Assembly: GCA_022826725.1 (NCBI GenBank)
Contig: JAJDUF010000011.1
Coordinates: 62,001-126,000, forward strand
Origin: Chloroflexota bacterium
Lineage (GTDB): Bacteria > Chloroflexota > UBA11872 > UBA12225 > JAJDUF01
Length of the DNA: 64,000 nt
Direction of reading: 5' to 3'
Positions 8,390 through 17,507 of the stretch are shown in pieces. The position numbers and the translations under genes are program-made. Positions within the stretch are counted from its first letter, which is position 1. The number at the start of each line of letters is the position of its first letter. The notes under the pieces were generated by a model, which saw only the letters and a program-made list of their open reading frames with translations, was not told the origin of the DNA and searched no databases.

Positions 8390-9781
8390 TTACCGGTCGC
8401 GTTGGCGGGCCGTGAGGCGGATGGCCGTGCCGTGGAAAGGGTACGCGCGACGGATGGAATTCTCCAGGTACCGGCGATAGCCGTAATGCATCAGACTAGG
8501 GTCGTTGACGAAAAAGACAAACCGGGGAGGCCGCGTTCCTATTTGGGTAGCGTAGTAGACCTTCAGGCGCTGACCGCGCACGGAGGGGGGCGCGTGCGCT
8601 GCCGTGGCTCTACCAATCAACTCGTTGAGCCGCCCCGTCGGGATGCGGCGCTCCCGCTCACGAGCCACCGCCAGGACCGTGTCGAGGATGCGATTCACCC
8701 GCTGGCCCGTGAGAGCCGAGACGAACAGCGTAGGCATCCAGGACATGAAACGAAAGGCCCGCTGCGCCTCGGGCTGGAAGCGGCGCATCACGTGCGGGTC
8801 TTTGGCGATGAGATCCCATTTGTTGACGAGCAGCACCGCGCCTTTCGTTTCGTCAGCGATGATGCCACCGATGTGGGTGTCCTGAGCAGTAAAGGGTTCA
8901 GTGGCATCGGTGAGCAGCAGGGCCACGTCGGCCCGCCGAATGGCCCGCAGCGAGCGCAGCACGCTGTAGTGCTCGACACCGGGCACGACCTGTGCCCGCT
9001 TTCTGATCCCGGCTGTGTCAACGAGGACCAGGTCCGTGTCGTCGTAGTGGACCACACTGTCAATGCTGTCGCGCGTGGTGCCGGGGACGTCGCTGACGAC
9101 CGTGCGCTCTTCGCCCAGCAGCTGGTTGAGGAGCAGCGACTTACCGACGTTCGGCCGGCCGACGATGGCGACGCGCAGGCGGGTGTCTTCATCCTCGGCG
9201 GGTGGATCAACCGCCGGCAGCGCCTTGAGGACCGCATCGAGCAGATCGCCGGTTCCCGTCCCGTGATAGGCGGAGATGGGGTGCGGCTCGCCCATACCCA
9301 GCGCATAGAACTCGTTGGCTCCCTCGCTCCGCTCGGCACTGTCCGCCTTGTTCGCCGCCAGGATGATCGGCTTTGCGGTCCGGCGCAGCAGCGCGGCAAC
9401 GTCCATGTCAAGCGGCGTAGGGCCGGTGACGACATCAACGACGAAGATGATGGCATCTGCTTCGGCGATGGCGACCTGTGCTTGCTTTGCGGTCTGCTCT
9501 TGCAGCGTGTCGTTAGGCTCGGACGCTGCCAGGTCTGCACCACCGATCCCCATTTGACTGTGCGGACCAGGCCCGTCAAAAGCCAGGCCGCCGGTATCTA
9601 CGACCAGAAACCGGCCGCCGCCCCAGTCGGCTTCTGCATACAGCCGGTCGCGGGTGGTGCCCGGCACCGCCTCCACCACCGCCTGCGGCGCCTCGGTGAG
9701 CCGGTTGAAGAGGCTGGACTTGCCGACGTTCGGCCGGCCGACGAGTGCGACAATGGGGCGGTCTCCTGCGGGAAGGGTCAT
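8390..9781 (-). CDS. der: Ribosome-assembly GTPase Der (EngA)
   Basis: Der is an essential double GTPase needed for 50S subunit maturation. Two G domains are visible in tandem. The first has GRPNVGKSSLFN (about 16-27), DTGG and NKAD. The second has GRPNVGKSLLLN (about 209-220), DTAGIRKR and NKWD. The C-terminal KH-like domain ends in RPPRFVFFVNDP and YLENSIRRAYPFHGTAIRL, as usual. At 463 aa it is full length. It sits 70 bases upstream of the zinc-ribbon gene on the same strand. Confidence 0.97.
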   Translation of the reverse strand: MTLPAGDRPIVALVGRPNVGKSSLFNRLTEAPQAVVEAVPGTTRDRLYAEADWGGGRFLVVDTGGLAFDGPGPHSQMGIGGADLAASEPNDTLQEQTAKQAQVAIAEADAIIFVVDVVTGPTPLDMDVAALLRRTAKPIILAANKADSAERSEGANEFYALGMGEPHPISAYHGTGTGDLLDAVLKALPAVDPPAEDEDTRLRVAIVGRPNVGKSLLLNQLLGEERTVVSDVPGTTRDSIDSVVHYDDTDLVLVDTAGIRKRAQVVPGVEHYSVLRSLRAIRRADVALLLTDATEPFTAQDTHIGGIIADETKGAVLLVNKWDLIAKDPHVMRRFQPEAQRAFRFMSWMPTLFVSALTGQRVNRILDTVLAVARERERRIPTGRLNELIGRATAAHAPPSVRGQRLKVYYATQIGTRPPRFVFFVNDPSLMHYGYRRYLENSIRRAYPFHGTAIRLTARQRDR

Positions 9782-9925
9782 ATCTGGTGCTCCGGAAGCT
9801 GCGACGCGGGACGCACGTGGTCCGGCGAGGGGAGTGACCGGCTACTTTGAGCGTCGGCCCAAGGCTTTCTGCCCTCACCGGGACATCTGTGATTGTAGCG
9901 CAGCGTGCCTGGCCGATGGCCGCTA

Positions 9926-9954
9926 TTGCCTCGTCTCGGCAGAGCCGCTAATAT
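9926..9954 (+). promoter_or_regulatory. Promoter for a leaderless mRNA
   Basis: TTGCCT (9926-9931), a 17-base spacer and TAATAT (9949-9954) form a near-consensus sigma-A promoter. Transcription would begin at about 9961-9963, which coincides with the GTG start of the next gene, and no Shine-Dalgarno sequence is present. This suggests a leaderless transcript. Confidence 0.6.
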
Positions 9955-9962
9955 ATTGCGCT

Positions 9963-10178
9963 GTGTTACGACGTTATGCCGGGTGGTTCTTGGCCGCCGC
10001 CGCGATCTTCGCCGCCCTCCTGCTCGCCGGGTTGATACACGACTTCGGCCAGCCGGAGACGGGCTGGCTGACGACGAACCCTACGCTGGCCGGGATATTG
10101 GTGGCACTCGCCTACATCTCCATGGTCCTGTACCAGTTTGGGCAGCGCGGTCGGTCCAACTCCGAAGAAGAAGAGTAG
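9963..10178 (+). CDS. Small membrane protein, two predicted spans
   Basis: A 71-aa protein starting at GTG (VLRRYAGWFLAAAA). It has two hydrophobic segments, about residues 7-25 and 45-62, separated by a short polar loop, and an acidic tail SNSEEEE. I recognise no family. The start is chosen because a well-formed promoter ends right at this codon. The frame is open further upstream, but that extension would overlap the der start region on the opposite strand and lacks a ribosome-binding site. It is probably monocistronic. Confidence 0.65.
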   Translation: MLRRYAGWFLAAAAIFAALLLAGLIHDFGQPETGWLTTNPTLAGILVALAYISMVLYQFGQRGRSNSEEEE

Positions 10179-10271
10179 GCCTCTCCACCAGCAAATGCAG
10201 TCCTGGGCTTCTCTCGGACAGCGTCTGGGGCAAAGTGCTGGTGGCTCTCCTTCCTCGCCCCTCTACGCTTC

Positions 10272-10287
10272 GTGTTATCCGTAACAC
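10272..10287. promoter_or_regulatory. Inverted repeat, candidate operator
   Basis: GTGTTATCCGTAACAC is a perfect palindrome with 6-base arms and a 4-base centre. It is followed by two TTGTAA(C/T) direct repeats. It resembles a dimeric regulator site; the regulator is unknown. Confidence 0.4.
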
Positions 10288-10448
10288 GGTTGTAACGTCC
10301 TTGTAATCGAGAGTTAACAATCGTCCCGTACAGTAGTTCTCTACCGGAGTGTTGCCGCGTGACGCTGGCGCGTGAAACATCCGCAGGACTGTGCTGGTCG
10401 TATATCTCGATACGGGGTGCGCGGCGGCGGTCCTGCCGTGACTGCGAA

Positions 10449-10464
10449 TGTGACCACGATCACA
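10449..10464. promoter_or_regulatory. CRP/FNR-type binding site
   Basis: TGTGACCACGATCACA matches the consensus TGTGA-N6-TCACA exactly. It lies about 245 bases before the DksA/TraR-like start codon. Assignment to a CRP-family regulator follows from the consensus only. Confidence 0.5.
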
Positions 10465-10707
10465 GACGGCGATGAGGATCGCCGCTACACTCCGCTACAC
10501 CTGTAGGCTGGCTGCGCGCCGGCGATGAAGTCAAGCGCGTAGCACAACCGAGGGTGTGTAGTCGTGGAGGATCGTGCGGCAGCGTTGGTGCTGCCGCTGC
10601 GGTCAACCAACGCTGGTGGCACGATGCCGGAACGCGGAGCCAATGGTTGGCAACCGTGTGCAAATGGAACTGGCATCGTCGCAGATTTCAACAAGGAGGG
10701 TAACCCC

Positions 10708-11082
10708 ATGGCACCCACGTTCAAGCCAGCAGAGTCGCTGGACACGCGGAAGGCGGAGCTGATCTCCCTGGTCAACCGTTTGCGCGGCGATGACGCCTCG
10801 GAAGCTCCAATCGTAGACCGTGGCGATTTCGATGGGCTGGTAGCTGCTGCCCAAGAGGCCACGGAGCGCGGCACCCGCGTCGAGTTGCGGCACCTCGTCG
10901 AGCAGCGGCTGATCGAGTTGGACGACGCCCGGCGGCGTCTGGCGCAGGGCCGTTACGGCGTTTGCCAGCTTTGCGGTGAGGAGATTCCGGCGCGGCGGCT
11001 GCGGGCCGTTCCGCAGGCCACCCACTGCATTGACTGCCAGCGCAAGCTGGAGCACCGCTTCGTGCGGGCACGTGCCGCCTGA
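10708..11082 (+). CDS. DksA/TraR-type zinc-finger regulator
   Basis: A 124-aa protein with an N-terminal helical region and the C-terminal four-cysteine zinc finger of the DksA/TraR family (CQLCGEEIPARRL...CIDCQ). Such proteins bind the RNA polymerase secondary channel and alter transcription in stress or stringent conditions. The start ATG at 10708 is preceded by a strong AAGGAGGG at about 8 bases; the frame is open further upstream but without such a site. The upstream region has a CRP-like palindrome. The coiled-coil tip acidic residues of true DksA are not clearly seen, so the TraR/YbiI-like subgroup is possible. Confidence 0.85.
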   Translation: MAPTFKPAESLDTRKAELISLVNRLRGDDASEAPIVDRGDFDGLVAAAQEATERGTRVELRHLVEQRLIELDDARRRLAQGRYGVCQLCGEEIPARRLRAVPQATHCIDCQRKLEHRFVRARAA

Positions 11083-11129
11083 GTAGACCGACTGCGGCTG
11101 TGCCAGTTCGTGCTCTGCCGGCGCTCGTC

Positions 11130-11149
11130 ATTCCCGCGCACGCGGGAAT
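11130..11149. repeat. REP-like palindrome
   Basis: ATTCCCGCG, two bases, then CGCGGGAAT form a perfect 9-base-arm hairpin. It is followed at 11166-11180 by AGCGGGGGGACCATA, which recurs at 24809-24823. It could also act as a transcription terminator for the DksA-like gene. Confidence 0.6.
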
Positions 11150-11321
11150 CTCCGTCTCCCTGCGAAGCGGGGGGACCATATGGGGCCCGGACCTCCACCT
11201 CTTCCCTTGAGGGAGAGGGGGTATCCGCCGCTCCGCAGGAAAAAACCTCCCCTCAGGTAGGGACGCGGCTGATCGCGCCTTGGTTCCTACTTACGTGGGA
11301 GTGGGCGGGGAGTGTCGGCGG

Positions 11322-12272
11322 CTAGATATTCAGCGCGAGTTGCTGCGGCAGTTGGGGCAAGACCGTTACGCGCGGTCGGGCCTCCGGGCGTGGCAGACCG
11401 CAGTCGGCGCCCACGGCACTGACCAACCGCTCGATTCGTTCGTCCATGGAGCGCGGCGAATAGCGGGCCCGCGCCGGCCCGCCGGGCGCTCCGAACCAGC
11501 GGCGGTAGCTCACCATCACCTCCGGGAAGGTCGGCGAGAGGGTCTCCAGAAGCCAGTCTCGTACCGCCGGCTCCAGGTGTACCGTCCCGGCCCACACGAA
11601 CGCGGCGCCGTGATCGGCGGCCGCCCGAACGAGGTCGGTCAGCGCCGCCGGCGAGTCGGTGATGCCGGGCAAAATCGGCGCGAGCGCCAAGCCTACGCGA
11701 ATACCGTTGTTAGCCAGCCGCCGCATCGCGTTCAGCCGTTGGCGCGGTGATGCAACGCCCGGCTCTAGCTTCCGGAGCAGTGCTGCGTCGAGGCTCGTCA
11801 AACTCATGTTGACACTGCACGAGCCGGCTCGGTCACGGACCTCCTGCAGCAGGTCAATGTCGCGCACGATGAGGCTGCCCTTGGTCGTGATGCGAGCCGG
11901 TGTGCGCGCCTCGGCCAGAACTGCCAGGCACGCCTCGGTCACTTTATAACGCCCCTCCGCCGGCTGGTAGGGGTCTGTGGCGGTGCCGATAGCAACGTTT
12001 TCGCGGCGCCACGACCGTCGCGATAGCTCGCGGCGCAGCACGTCGGCCAAGTTGGTCTTCACAAAGATGTGGCGAGCGAAGTCCTTGCCCGGATGCAAGT
12101 CGAAGAAGGCGTGTGTTGTCCGGGCGTAGCAGTAGTGGCAGGCGTGGCGGCAACCCCGGTAGGGATTGAGGCTCCAAGCGAACGGCCCGCCCCGGGAGCG
12201 ATTGAGGGCGCTCTTCGCCTCGATCTCGTGGTAGGTGGGCGCACCGAGGGACCCTGTTCCTCTTACTTCCAT
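11322..12272 (-). CDS. Radical SAM protein of the SPL/Rv2578c type
   Basis: A 316-aa radical SAM enzyme. The cluster motif CRHACHYCYAR (CxxxCxxC) lies at about residues 41-51, within NPYRGCRHACHYCYAR, which is typical of the group annotated as spore-photoproduct-lyase-related or Rv2578c-like. Other family features are GTATDPYQPAEGRYKVTR-like text and TTKGSLIVRDIDLL. The substrate is unknown. Spore formation is not implied, since the group is widespread in non-sporulating bacteria. The ATG at 12272 is preceded by GGGAGGAAG, a good ribosome-binding site. Confidence 0.88.
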   Translation of the reverse strand: MEVRGTGSLGAPTYHEIEAKSALNRSRGGPFAWSLNPYRGCRHACHYCYARTTHAFFDLHPGKDFARHIFVKTNLADVLRRELSRRSWRRENVAIGTATDPYQPAEGRYKVTEACLAVLAEARTPARITTKGSLIVRDIDLLQEVRDRAGSCSVNMSLTSLDAALLRKLEPGVASPRQRLNAMRRLANNGIRVGLALAPILPGITDSPAALTDLVRAAADHGAAFVWAGTVHLEPAVRDWLLETLSPTFPEVMVSYRRWFGAPGGPARARYSPRSMDERIERLVSAVGADCGLPRPEARPRVTVLPQLPQQLALNI

Positions 12273-12526
12273 CAGCTTCCTCCCACTGTCTACTGCGGCT
12301 CCTGAAGCGCAGTATAGAACTTCGGTTCTAATCCGTCAAGTAAAGCAGCGGAAAGCCGGCCGCAGACGTGCCGGCACGACCGGAGAGAGGCCATTTGGTC
12401 AAGTAGGCGCCGCGTCGGGGCGCAGTTGTACCCCTGAGTTACTCGGACGGAAGGCCGGAGTACAGTGGGATGCCGCGGCGGGCGAGCCGGCGCTAGGTTG
12501 CGGAGAGCTACACGGACTGGTCCGGT

Positions 12527-12724
12527 TTAGCTGAAGGGGATGGGCGGCAGGATGCCGGCGCGTACCAGGTCGCGGTAGAGGATGTCCGCGATGACGCCGG
12601 CTGCTCCGCCACCCAGCACAAAGGCCAGGACGATTCCGATCCAGAAGCCGAGGAAGCGCGGACGGTACGGATCGTTCCGAGCAGCACCACTATCCTGATC
12701 GGCGGCGGGAGACGTCTGGCTCAT
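12527..12724 (-). CDS. Small single-span membrane protein
   Basis: A 65-aa protein with a polar N-terminus, one hydrophobic stretch FWIGIVLAFVLGGGAAGVIA (about 27-46) and a short tail ending PPIPFS. No family is recognised. The start ATG has GAGGAG six bases upstream. It lies between the radical SAM gene and the lytic transglycosylase gene on the same strand, but with gaps of 127 and 254 bases, so it is likely to have its own promoter. Confidence 0.6.
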   Translation of the reverse strand: MSQTSPAADQDSGAARNDPYRPRFLGFWIGIVLAFVLGGGAAGVIADILYRDLVRAGILPPIPFS

Positions 12725-12851
12725 GCTCTCCTCGTATGTCTGTGAGGTCCGGCGGCAACGCCGGCCGAAAACCGGCGCGGCAATACCGACACGTGAATAG
12801 TACCACAGCGGGCGAGCTATGCGGATAGTGCGAGACGCTGTTGGCTCCGTG

Positions 12852-15002
12852 CTACTGATAGATCGCCTGGTAGAGCGTGTAGTTCGTTATGACGGACTGC
12901 ACAAAGTCGCTCGTCTCGGAAAAGCCTATCTGGTCCACGAATCGATCCATGTCGTCTGCGGCCCCGTCTCTGGCCCAGCGTGCGACATTGCCGGGGCCGC
13001 CGTTATAGCCAGCAAGCGACAGATAGGCATTGTTTTCGAAGCGTGCCAGCAAGCCGGCGAGGTAGTGCGCGCCGAACCTGACGGCCACGTCGGGGTGATA
13101 GAGGTCGTCTAGCTGGAATGCCGTCAGACCCAGTGCCGCGGCCACGTCCCGCGCCGTGCCGGGAATAAACTGGGTCAGGCCGCGCGCGTCTGCGAAGGAA
13201 GTCGCGCCGGGATAAAAGGCGCTCTCCTGGCGGATTAGCGCCGTCAACAGGAGTGGGTCGAGTGCTCGCTGTCGGCTTTCCGGCTCGACCAGACCGACGA
13301 ATCCGAGCGGATAGATGAGCTTCTGGAGTGCGCGCGGTACCTCCAGGATTCGAACTCCCTCCATGCCTTCGAACGCTTGCTCGCCGAGCTGCATGGCGAT
13401 ACGAATATACCCCCCGGTGTGGGCCGTTGTGGCGACGTGTACGAGCGCGGCCGGCTCGTCGGCAACCGCGTCGGCCAAGTCGCGTAGCTCCTCTTCACCA
13501 GCGGCAGTGAAACCGGCGGCCAGCAGCGAAAACGCCCGCCGGAACCGCGGGTCGGCAGCGATCTTGGCCCGCTGGCGCTCCTGTGCGGCCAAATCCAGCC
13601 CCTGTCGTTCAACCAGCCACGCTTGCCACTGCTCCTGCTCCTCCGTGGTGATGGCCCGCTGCGTCTCGAAAGGACCGGGCGGCGTGGTCTGGAAGTTGCC
13701 GGTCAGCTCGCGTGCCCGGAGCGAGTAGAAGCTCTCCGGGACGGTATCGGCGGCCGCGGCCAGGTGCCACCGGCCTCTACTCTCCTGACCACGCGCGGTC
13801 AGGATGCGCCCCAGCCGGTAGAGAGCTTCGGGGCGAAACTGCGACTGAGGATATTCGGCGACCAGCCGCTCCAGCCGTGCGATCCCCTCGTCCGGGGCAT
13901 TCCACAGCAACGTGGTCGCAGCAACCCATAGTGCCCGATCAGCCCAGAAACTGTCCGGCGAGCGGGCGGCGATCTCATCCAGCGCCCCGATTCCGGCCGC
14001 CTGCTGGCCGGACCGCAGCAACGCAAGTGCTCGATAGTAGGCGGCGCGCAGCCGCCGCGCCGGCTCGGGATTGCCGGCGAGAAAATCGTCCGCCGCCGCG
14101 ATGGCATCGCGCCACAGCCCGTTGGCGTAATAGATCGCCGTGCGATCATCGTCACTGATGGGGAAACGGTTGCCCGAGGTCCGCAAGGCTTGCAGCGCCT
14201 GAAACGAGCGGGGATATTCGCGGATCAACTCTTGACGCACTTCGTCCGCCAGGTCACGACGCCCGGCGGCCTCCTCCCGTTCGACGTGACGCCAGAGTGC
14301 CTGGATGTGTGTGACGACGGGCAATCCCAGCAGGTGCAAGTCCGCGAGGACCGTCCGAAAAGCGGCCGCTGCCTCCTGTGTGCGGCCCGCTTGCTCGGCG
14401 TGGTGGCTGAACGCCCGCGCCACGCGCCAGCGCCCGGCACGGGAGGGAATGGCGTCGAGCGCGGCATACGCCTCCGCCAGAACCTCCCAGCCGGCGTCGT
14501 CTCGGCCTAGCTCGAAGAGCAGGTTTGCCTTCCGCACGGCCATGAAGTCGTCGAGGTTGTCTTCCAACGCTTCATACTGCTCGTAGACCGCCAGTGCAGC
14601 ATCCTCGGCACCGGAACGCTCGAAAGCGTGCCCCAAGAGCAGCAAGCCCGGCGCTTGCCAGCGACCCGCGCGCGGGTGGATGACGAGTTGCAGGCTGCTG
14701 TGGATGGTGGTAGCGGTATCGCCAGCGGCGAGAGCGGCCTGGCCCTGCCGGTACAGGGCCTCGACGGCAGCCTCCGATTGCGGCGCCTGGCTCTGCACCT
14801 GTTGGTAGAGCCGGATGGCCTGCTTGTAGTCGCCCGATAGGTGGACCGCACGCACCACGGTCAGCGCGGCTGGCGCCTCCAACGCCCCCGGTGACAGTGT
14901 TGGCTGCGCTTGGCAACGCTGCGTCCCACCGAACACGGCGAGCAGCAGGATCGGCATGCTGAGGAGCCGTAACCAACGCTGAGGCAGCTGACGGCTGGGC
15001 AT
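12852..15002 (-). CDS. Soluble lytic murein transglycosylase (Slt-like)
   Basis: A 716-aa exported enzyme that cleaves peptidoglycan between MurNAc and GlcNAc. An N-terminal signal segment (about residues 10-32, ending near CQAQP) is followed by a long superhelical region of tetratricopeptide-like repeats. The C-terminal SLT domain has the catalytic glutamate in LIRQESAFYPGATS, then ARGLTQFIPGTA and LAGYNGGPGNVARW. The cysteine near residue 29 could be a lipoprotein cysteine, but the lipobox is poor. The layout matches Slt70-type enzymes in Chloroflexota and Deinococcus relatives. Confidence 0.92.
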   Translation of the reverse strand: MPSRQLPQRWLRLLSMPILLLAVFGGTQRCQAQPTLSPGALEAPAALTVVRAVHLSGDYKQAIRLYQQVQSQAPQSEAAVEALYRQGQAALAAGDTATTIHSSLQLVIHPRAGRWQAPGLLLLGHAFERSGAEDAALAVYEQYEALEDNLDDFMAVRKANLLFELGRDDAGWEVLAEAYAALDAIPSRAGRWRVARAFSHHAEQAGRTQEAAAAFRTVLADLHLLGLPVVTHIQALWRHVEREEAAGRRDLADEVRQELIREYPRSFQALQALRTSGNRFPISDDDRTAIYYANGLWRDAIAAADDFLAGNPEPARRLRAAYYRALALLRSGQQAAGIGALDEIAARSPDSFWADRALWVAATTLLWNAPDEGIARLERLVAEYPQSQFRPEALYRLGRILTARGQESRGRWHLAAAADTVPESFYSLRARELTGNFQTTPPGPFETQRAITTEEQEQWQAWLVERQGLDLAAQERQRAKIAADPRFRRAFSLLAAGFTAAGEEELRDLADAVADEPAALVHVATTAHTGGYIRIAMQLGEQAFEGMEGVRILEVPRALQKLIYPLGFVGLVEPESRQRALDPLLLTALIRQESAFYPGATSFADARGLTQFIPGTARDVAAALGLTAFQLDDLYHPDVAVRFGAHYLAGLLARFENNAYLSLAGYNGGPGNVARWARDGAADDMDRFVDQIGFSETSDFVQSVITNYTLYQAIYQ

Positions 15003-15169
15003 GGTGTGATTCTCTGGAGACGGCTACGGTGCCGTGGCTCGTGCTCGGCCACTGCGGCATTGGTGGGTAAGGCTGGCCCTGTGCGACCTGCTCGCTTCGG
15101 ATGCTGGACCCTTAAACGTATTGCGGGGGTGCTGGCCTCCAATATCCCATCGTAAGCTGCATACGCTGC

Positions 15170-15928
15170 TCATGAGCCGCCGGGGCCGATGATTTGTTGG
15201 ATTGCTTGCCGCAGCTTGGCTCGTAGCTCATCTGCGTGCGTGAGCCAGATGGCGTGGGGTGCGTCAGGCAGTTCGACATAGTGACCCCGCGGCAGCAGCG
15301 CCGCCAACTGCTGGGTAGGCCAGTTGGGGCGGATGTCCTGCCCACCGTTTATGAATATGGCCGGTATGTCCAGGCCCGCGATGTTCCTGAAGAGAGTCGG
15401 ACGCCGGATGTACGCGCGCCAGCTGTGGTTGCCTTCTCGGTTCACGGCTGGATCGGCCGTGAACTCCAACCCGCCAAGGTCCTCACCAAACTCTTCCAGC
15501 GCCTTGTGGTAGGCCTCGCTCCAGGTCCGGTCATTGACAAGGCTCCCTCCGGCGATACCGATCAGGCCGATCACGCGAGACGGGTACCGCAGTGCATACG
15601 CCAGGGCTGCACATGGGCCAAAGCTGTGGCCGGCGACGATGCACGTCTCCGCATTGTGTGTCCGGCGGACGGCGTCTGCATCGGACAGCAAAGTATCGAG
15701 ATCGTAGCTCCCGTCCCAATCGGAGCGTCCGCAGCCGCGTGGCTCAAAGCGGATCACGCGGCACAGGTCCTCGATCATGGCAGCGACCGGGCCTAGATAA
15801 TCGTCACAGCCGGGGCCGCCATTGAACATGAGTAGCGGCGTGCCGCGACCACTGGCGGCTGACCACAGCCGGGCCGAGCCTGAATTCACGTAGCGTTCGA
15901 CGGTCCGCTCCGGCGCCCGGTCTGCCAA
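15170..15928 (-). CDS. Alpha/beta hydrolase, proline-iminopeptidase-like
   Basis: A 252-aa alpha/beta hydrolase. It shows the oxyanion segment MFNGGPGCDDY, RFEPRGCGRSD, the nucleophile elbow AGHSFGPCAALAYA with the catalytic serine, FINGGQDIRPNW and DAPHAIWLTH with the likely catalytic histidine. GGPG and PRGxGRS are typical of the prolyl iminopeptidase group (S33), but the protein lacks the usual large cap, so the substrate is uncertain. The start appears to be TTG at 15928, nine bases after the gltX stop and preceded by AGGACAGG, which suggests coupling with gltX. Confidence 0.8.
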   Translation of the reverse strand: MADRAPERTVERYVNSGSARLWSAASGRGTPLLMFNGGPGCDDYLGPVAAMIEDLCRVIRFEPRGCGRSDWDGSYDLDTLLSDADAVRRTHNAETCIVAGHSFGPCAALAYALRYPSRVIGLIGIAGGSLVNDRTWSEAYHKALEEFGEDLGGLEFTADPAVNREGNHSWRAYIRRPTLFRNIAGLDIPAIFINGGQDIRPNWPTQQLAALLPRGHYVELPDAPHAIWLTHADELRAKLRQAIQQIIGPGGS

Positions 15929-15937
15929 TTGCCTGTC

Positions 15938-17425
15938 CTACGGCTCCGCCACGAGTTGGTCGAGGCGACCGAGCGCGTCGTCCAGTCGAGACAGCACCCG
16001 GTCGCGGCCGATCACCAGCATCGTGTCGAACAGCGGCGGGGTCCTGGTCCGCCCGGTGATGGCACCGCGGATAATCATGAAGAGATGGCCATGCCGCCAG
16101 CCCAGATCGTCGGCGGCAGCGCGGACGGTCTCTTCCAGGGCCGCCTCCTCCCACTCAGCCGCGGCGGTTGCCGCCCTGGCGCTGGCCAGCGCGTCGCGCG
16201 ACTCGGCGGCCGTGCGGCGCCGGGCCAGCAGAATCTTCGAATCGTAGTCCTCCAGCTCGTCGCACAGGAAGAACGACGTCGCATCGGGTAGCTCGCTGAG
16301 ACGCCGCACGCGCTCCTGCTCCAGTCCCACGGCCGCCTTGAGGCGCTCCGCTGGCGCGGAAGCGACGGGCAACCCGGCGTTGCGGAGGAACGGCGTGGCG
16401 CGCTGCACTAGGTCGTCCAGCGTGAGCGACCGCATCCAGACCCCGTTGAGCCACTCCAGTTTTGTCTCGTCGAAGACCGCCGGAGACTTGCTCACGCGGT
16501 CGAGCGAGAACGACTCTTGCAACTCGGCCAGCGTAAACACCTCCTTGTCGTTGGCCGGATGCCAGCCGAGCAGCGCGAGGAAGTTCACCATTGCTTCCGG
16601 CAGGTAACCTTGGTCTCGGAACTCTCCGATATAGACGGCGCCCTTACGCTTGCTGATCTTGGAGCGGTCGGGGTTGAGCAAGAGCGGCACGTGACCGAAG
16701 GCCGGCGGCTCCCACCCGAGGGCCTCGTAGAGGAGCGTCTGCTTGGGCGTATTGGGTACGTGCTCCGGGCCGCGCAAGACGTGGCTGATCGCCATGTGGT
16801 GGTCATCCACCACCACGGCGAAGTTGAAGAGCGGCCAGCCGGTCGAGCGCATGATCGGGATGTCACCGTAGAGGTCGCTGTTCTCCTCGATGTGGCCCAG
16901 CACGAGATCGTCGTAGGCAACCGGCCCACCACGCACCTTGAACATGATCCGCGCCGCCTGCCCGGCAGCTTCCCGTGCGCGGCGCTCGGCAACCGTCAAG
17001 TTGCGGCAGCGGCCGCTGTACTTGGGCGGGCGCCGCGCCTTCTGGGCCGCGCGCTGCTCGGCCTTCAACTCCTCGGGCGTGCAGTAGCAATGGTAGGCCC
17101 GGTCCTGGGCCAGCAGACCGTCCGCTACTTCCTGATACAGAGACAGGCGCTCGCTCGACCGATACGGGCCATATGGCCCGCCGCAGTCCGGTCCTTCGTC
17201 CCAGGTCAGGCCGAGCCAATGCAAGCCTTCGAGTACGCCCCGCTCCGACTCCGCAGTCGAGCGTTGAGCGTCCGTGTCTTCGATCCGCAGCACGAACGTG
17301 CCTTCCTGCTGCCGGGTGTAGAGCACATTGAACAGCGCCGACCGAGCCGTGCCGACGTGGCAGTTCCCGGTCGGTGAGGGGGCGATGCGGGTCCGCAGGG
17401 GCCGGATGCTCCGATTGTCGCTCAT
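15938..17425 (-). CDS. gltX: Glutamyl-tRNA synthetase
   Basis: A class I aminoacyl-tRNA synthetase of 495 aa that charges tRNA(Glu), and possibly tRNA(Gln) in organisms with GatCAB. The HIGH-type signature appears as PSPTGNCHVGTARSALFN near residues 16-33, and the KMSKS-type loop as SKISKRKGAVYI. RIEDTDAQRS and the anticodon-binding helical domain are present. No cysteine-rich insert is seen between the Rossmann halves, so the zinc site may be lost. The ATG follows a weak ribosome site. An alpha/beta hydrolase gene follows nine bases downstream. Confidence 0.95.
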   Translation of the reverse strand: MSDNRSIRPLRTRIAPSPTGNCHVGTARSALFNVLYTRQQEGTFVLRIEDTDAQRSTAESERGVLEGLHWLGLTWDEGPDCGGPYGPYRSSERLSLYQEVADGLLAQDRAYHCYCTPEELKAEQRAAQKARRPPKYSGRCRNLTVAERRAREAAGQAARIMFKVRGGPVAYDDLVLGHIEENSDLYGDIPIMRSTGWPLFNFAVVVDDHHMAISHVLRGPEHVPNTPKQTLLYEALGWEPPAFGHVPLLLNPDRSKISKRKGAVYIGEFRDQGYLPEAMVNFLALLGWHPANDKEVFTLAELQESFSLDRVSKSPAVFDETKLEWLNGVWMRSLTLDDLVQRATPFLRNAGLPVASAPAERLKAAVGLEQERVRRLSELPDATSFFLCDELEDYDSKILLARRRTAAESRDALASARAATAAAEWEEAALEETVRAAADDLGWRHGHLFMIIRGAITGRTRTPPLFDTMLVIGRDRVLSRLDDALGRLDQLVAEP

Positions 17426-17507
17426 CTGATCTGGCTACTCCTTGTCGCTGCTAAGGGGTCACTGTGCGTGGCTACACGCTAAGGCCACCAAGCTACCCAA
17501 TCTTCCA

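Larger units (their letters stand above)
10179..10707. other. Long regulatory intergenic region before the DksA-like gene
   Basis: About 530 bases without a convincing gene. It contains a perfect 16-base inverted repeat at 10272-10287, repeated TTGTAA motifs just after it, and a perfect CRP/FNR-class palindrome at 10449-10464. Its size and its palindromes suggest that the downstream regulator gene is itself controlled by one or more transcription factors. Confidence 0.5.

Noticed and set aside
9654..10178. 174-codon version of the small membrane protein
   Set aside because: The upstream part is antisense to der and has no ribosome site; the promoter at 9926-9954 lies inside it.
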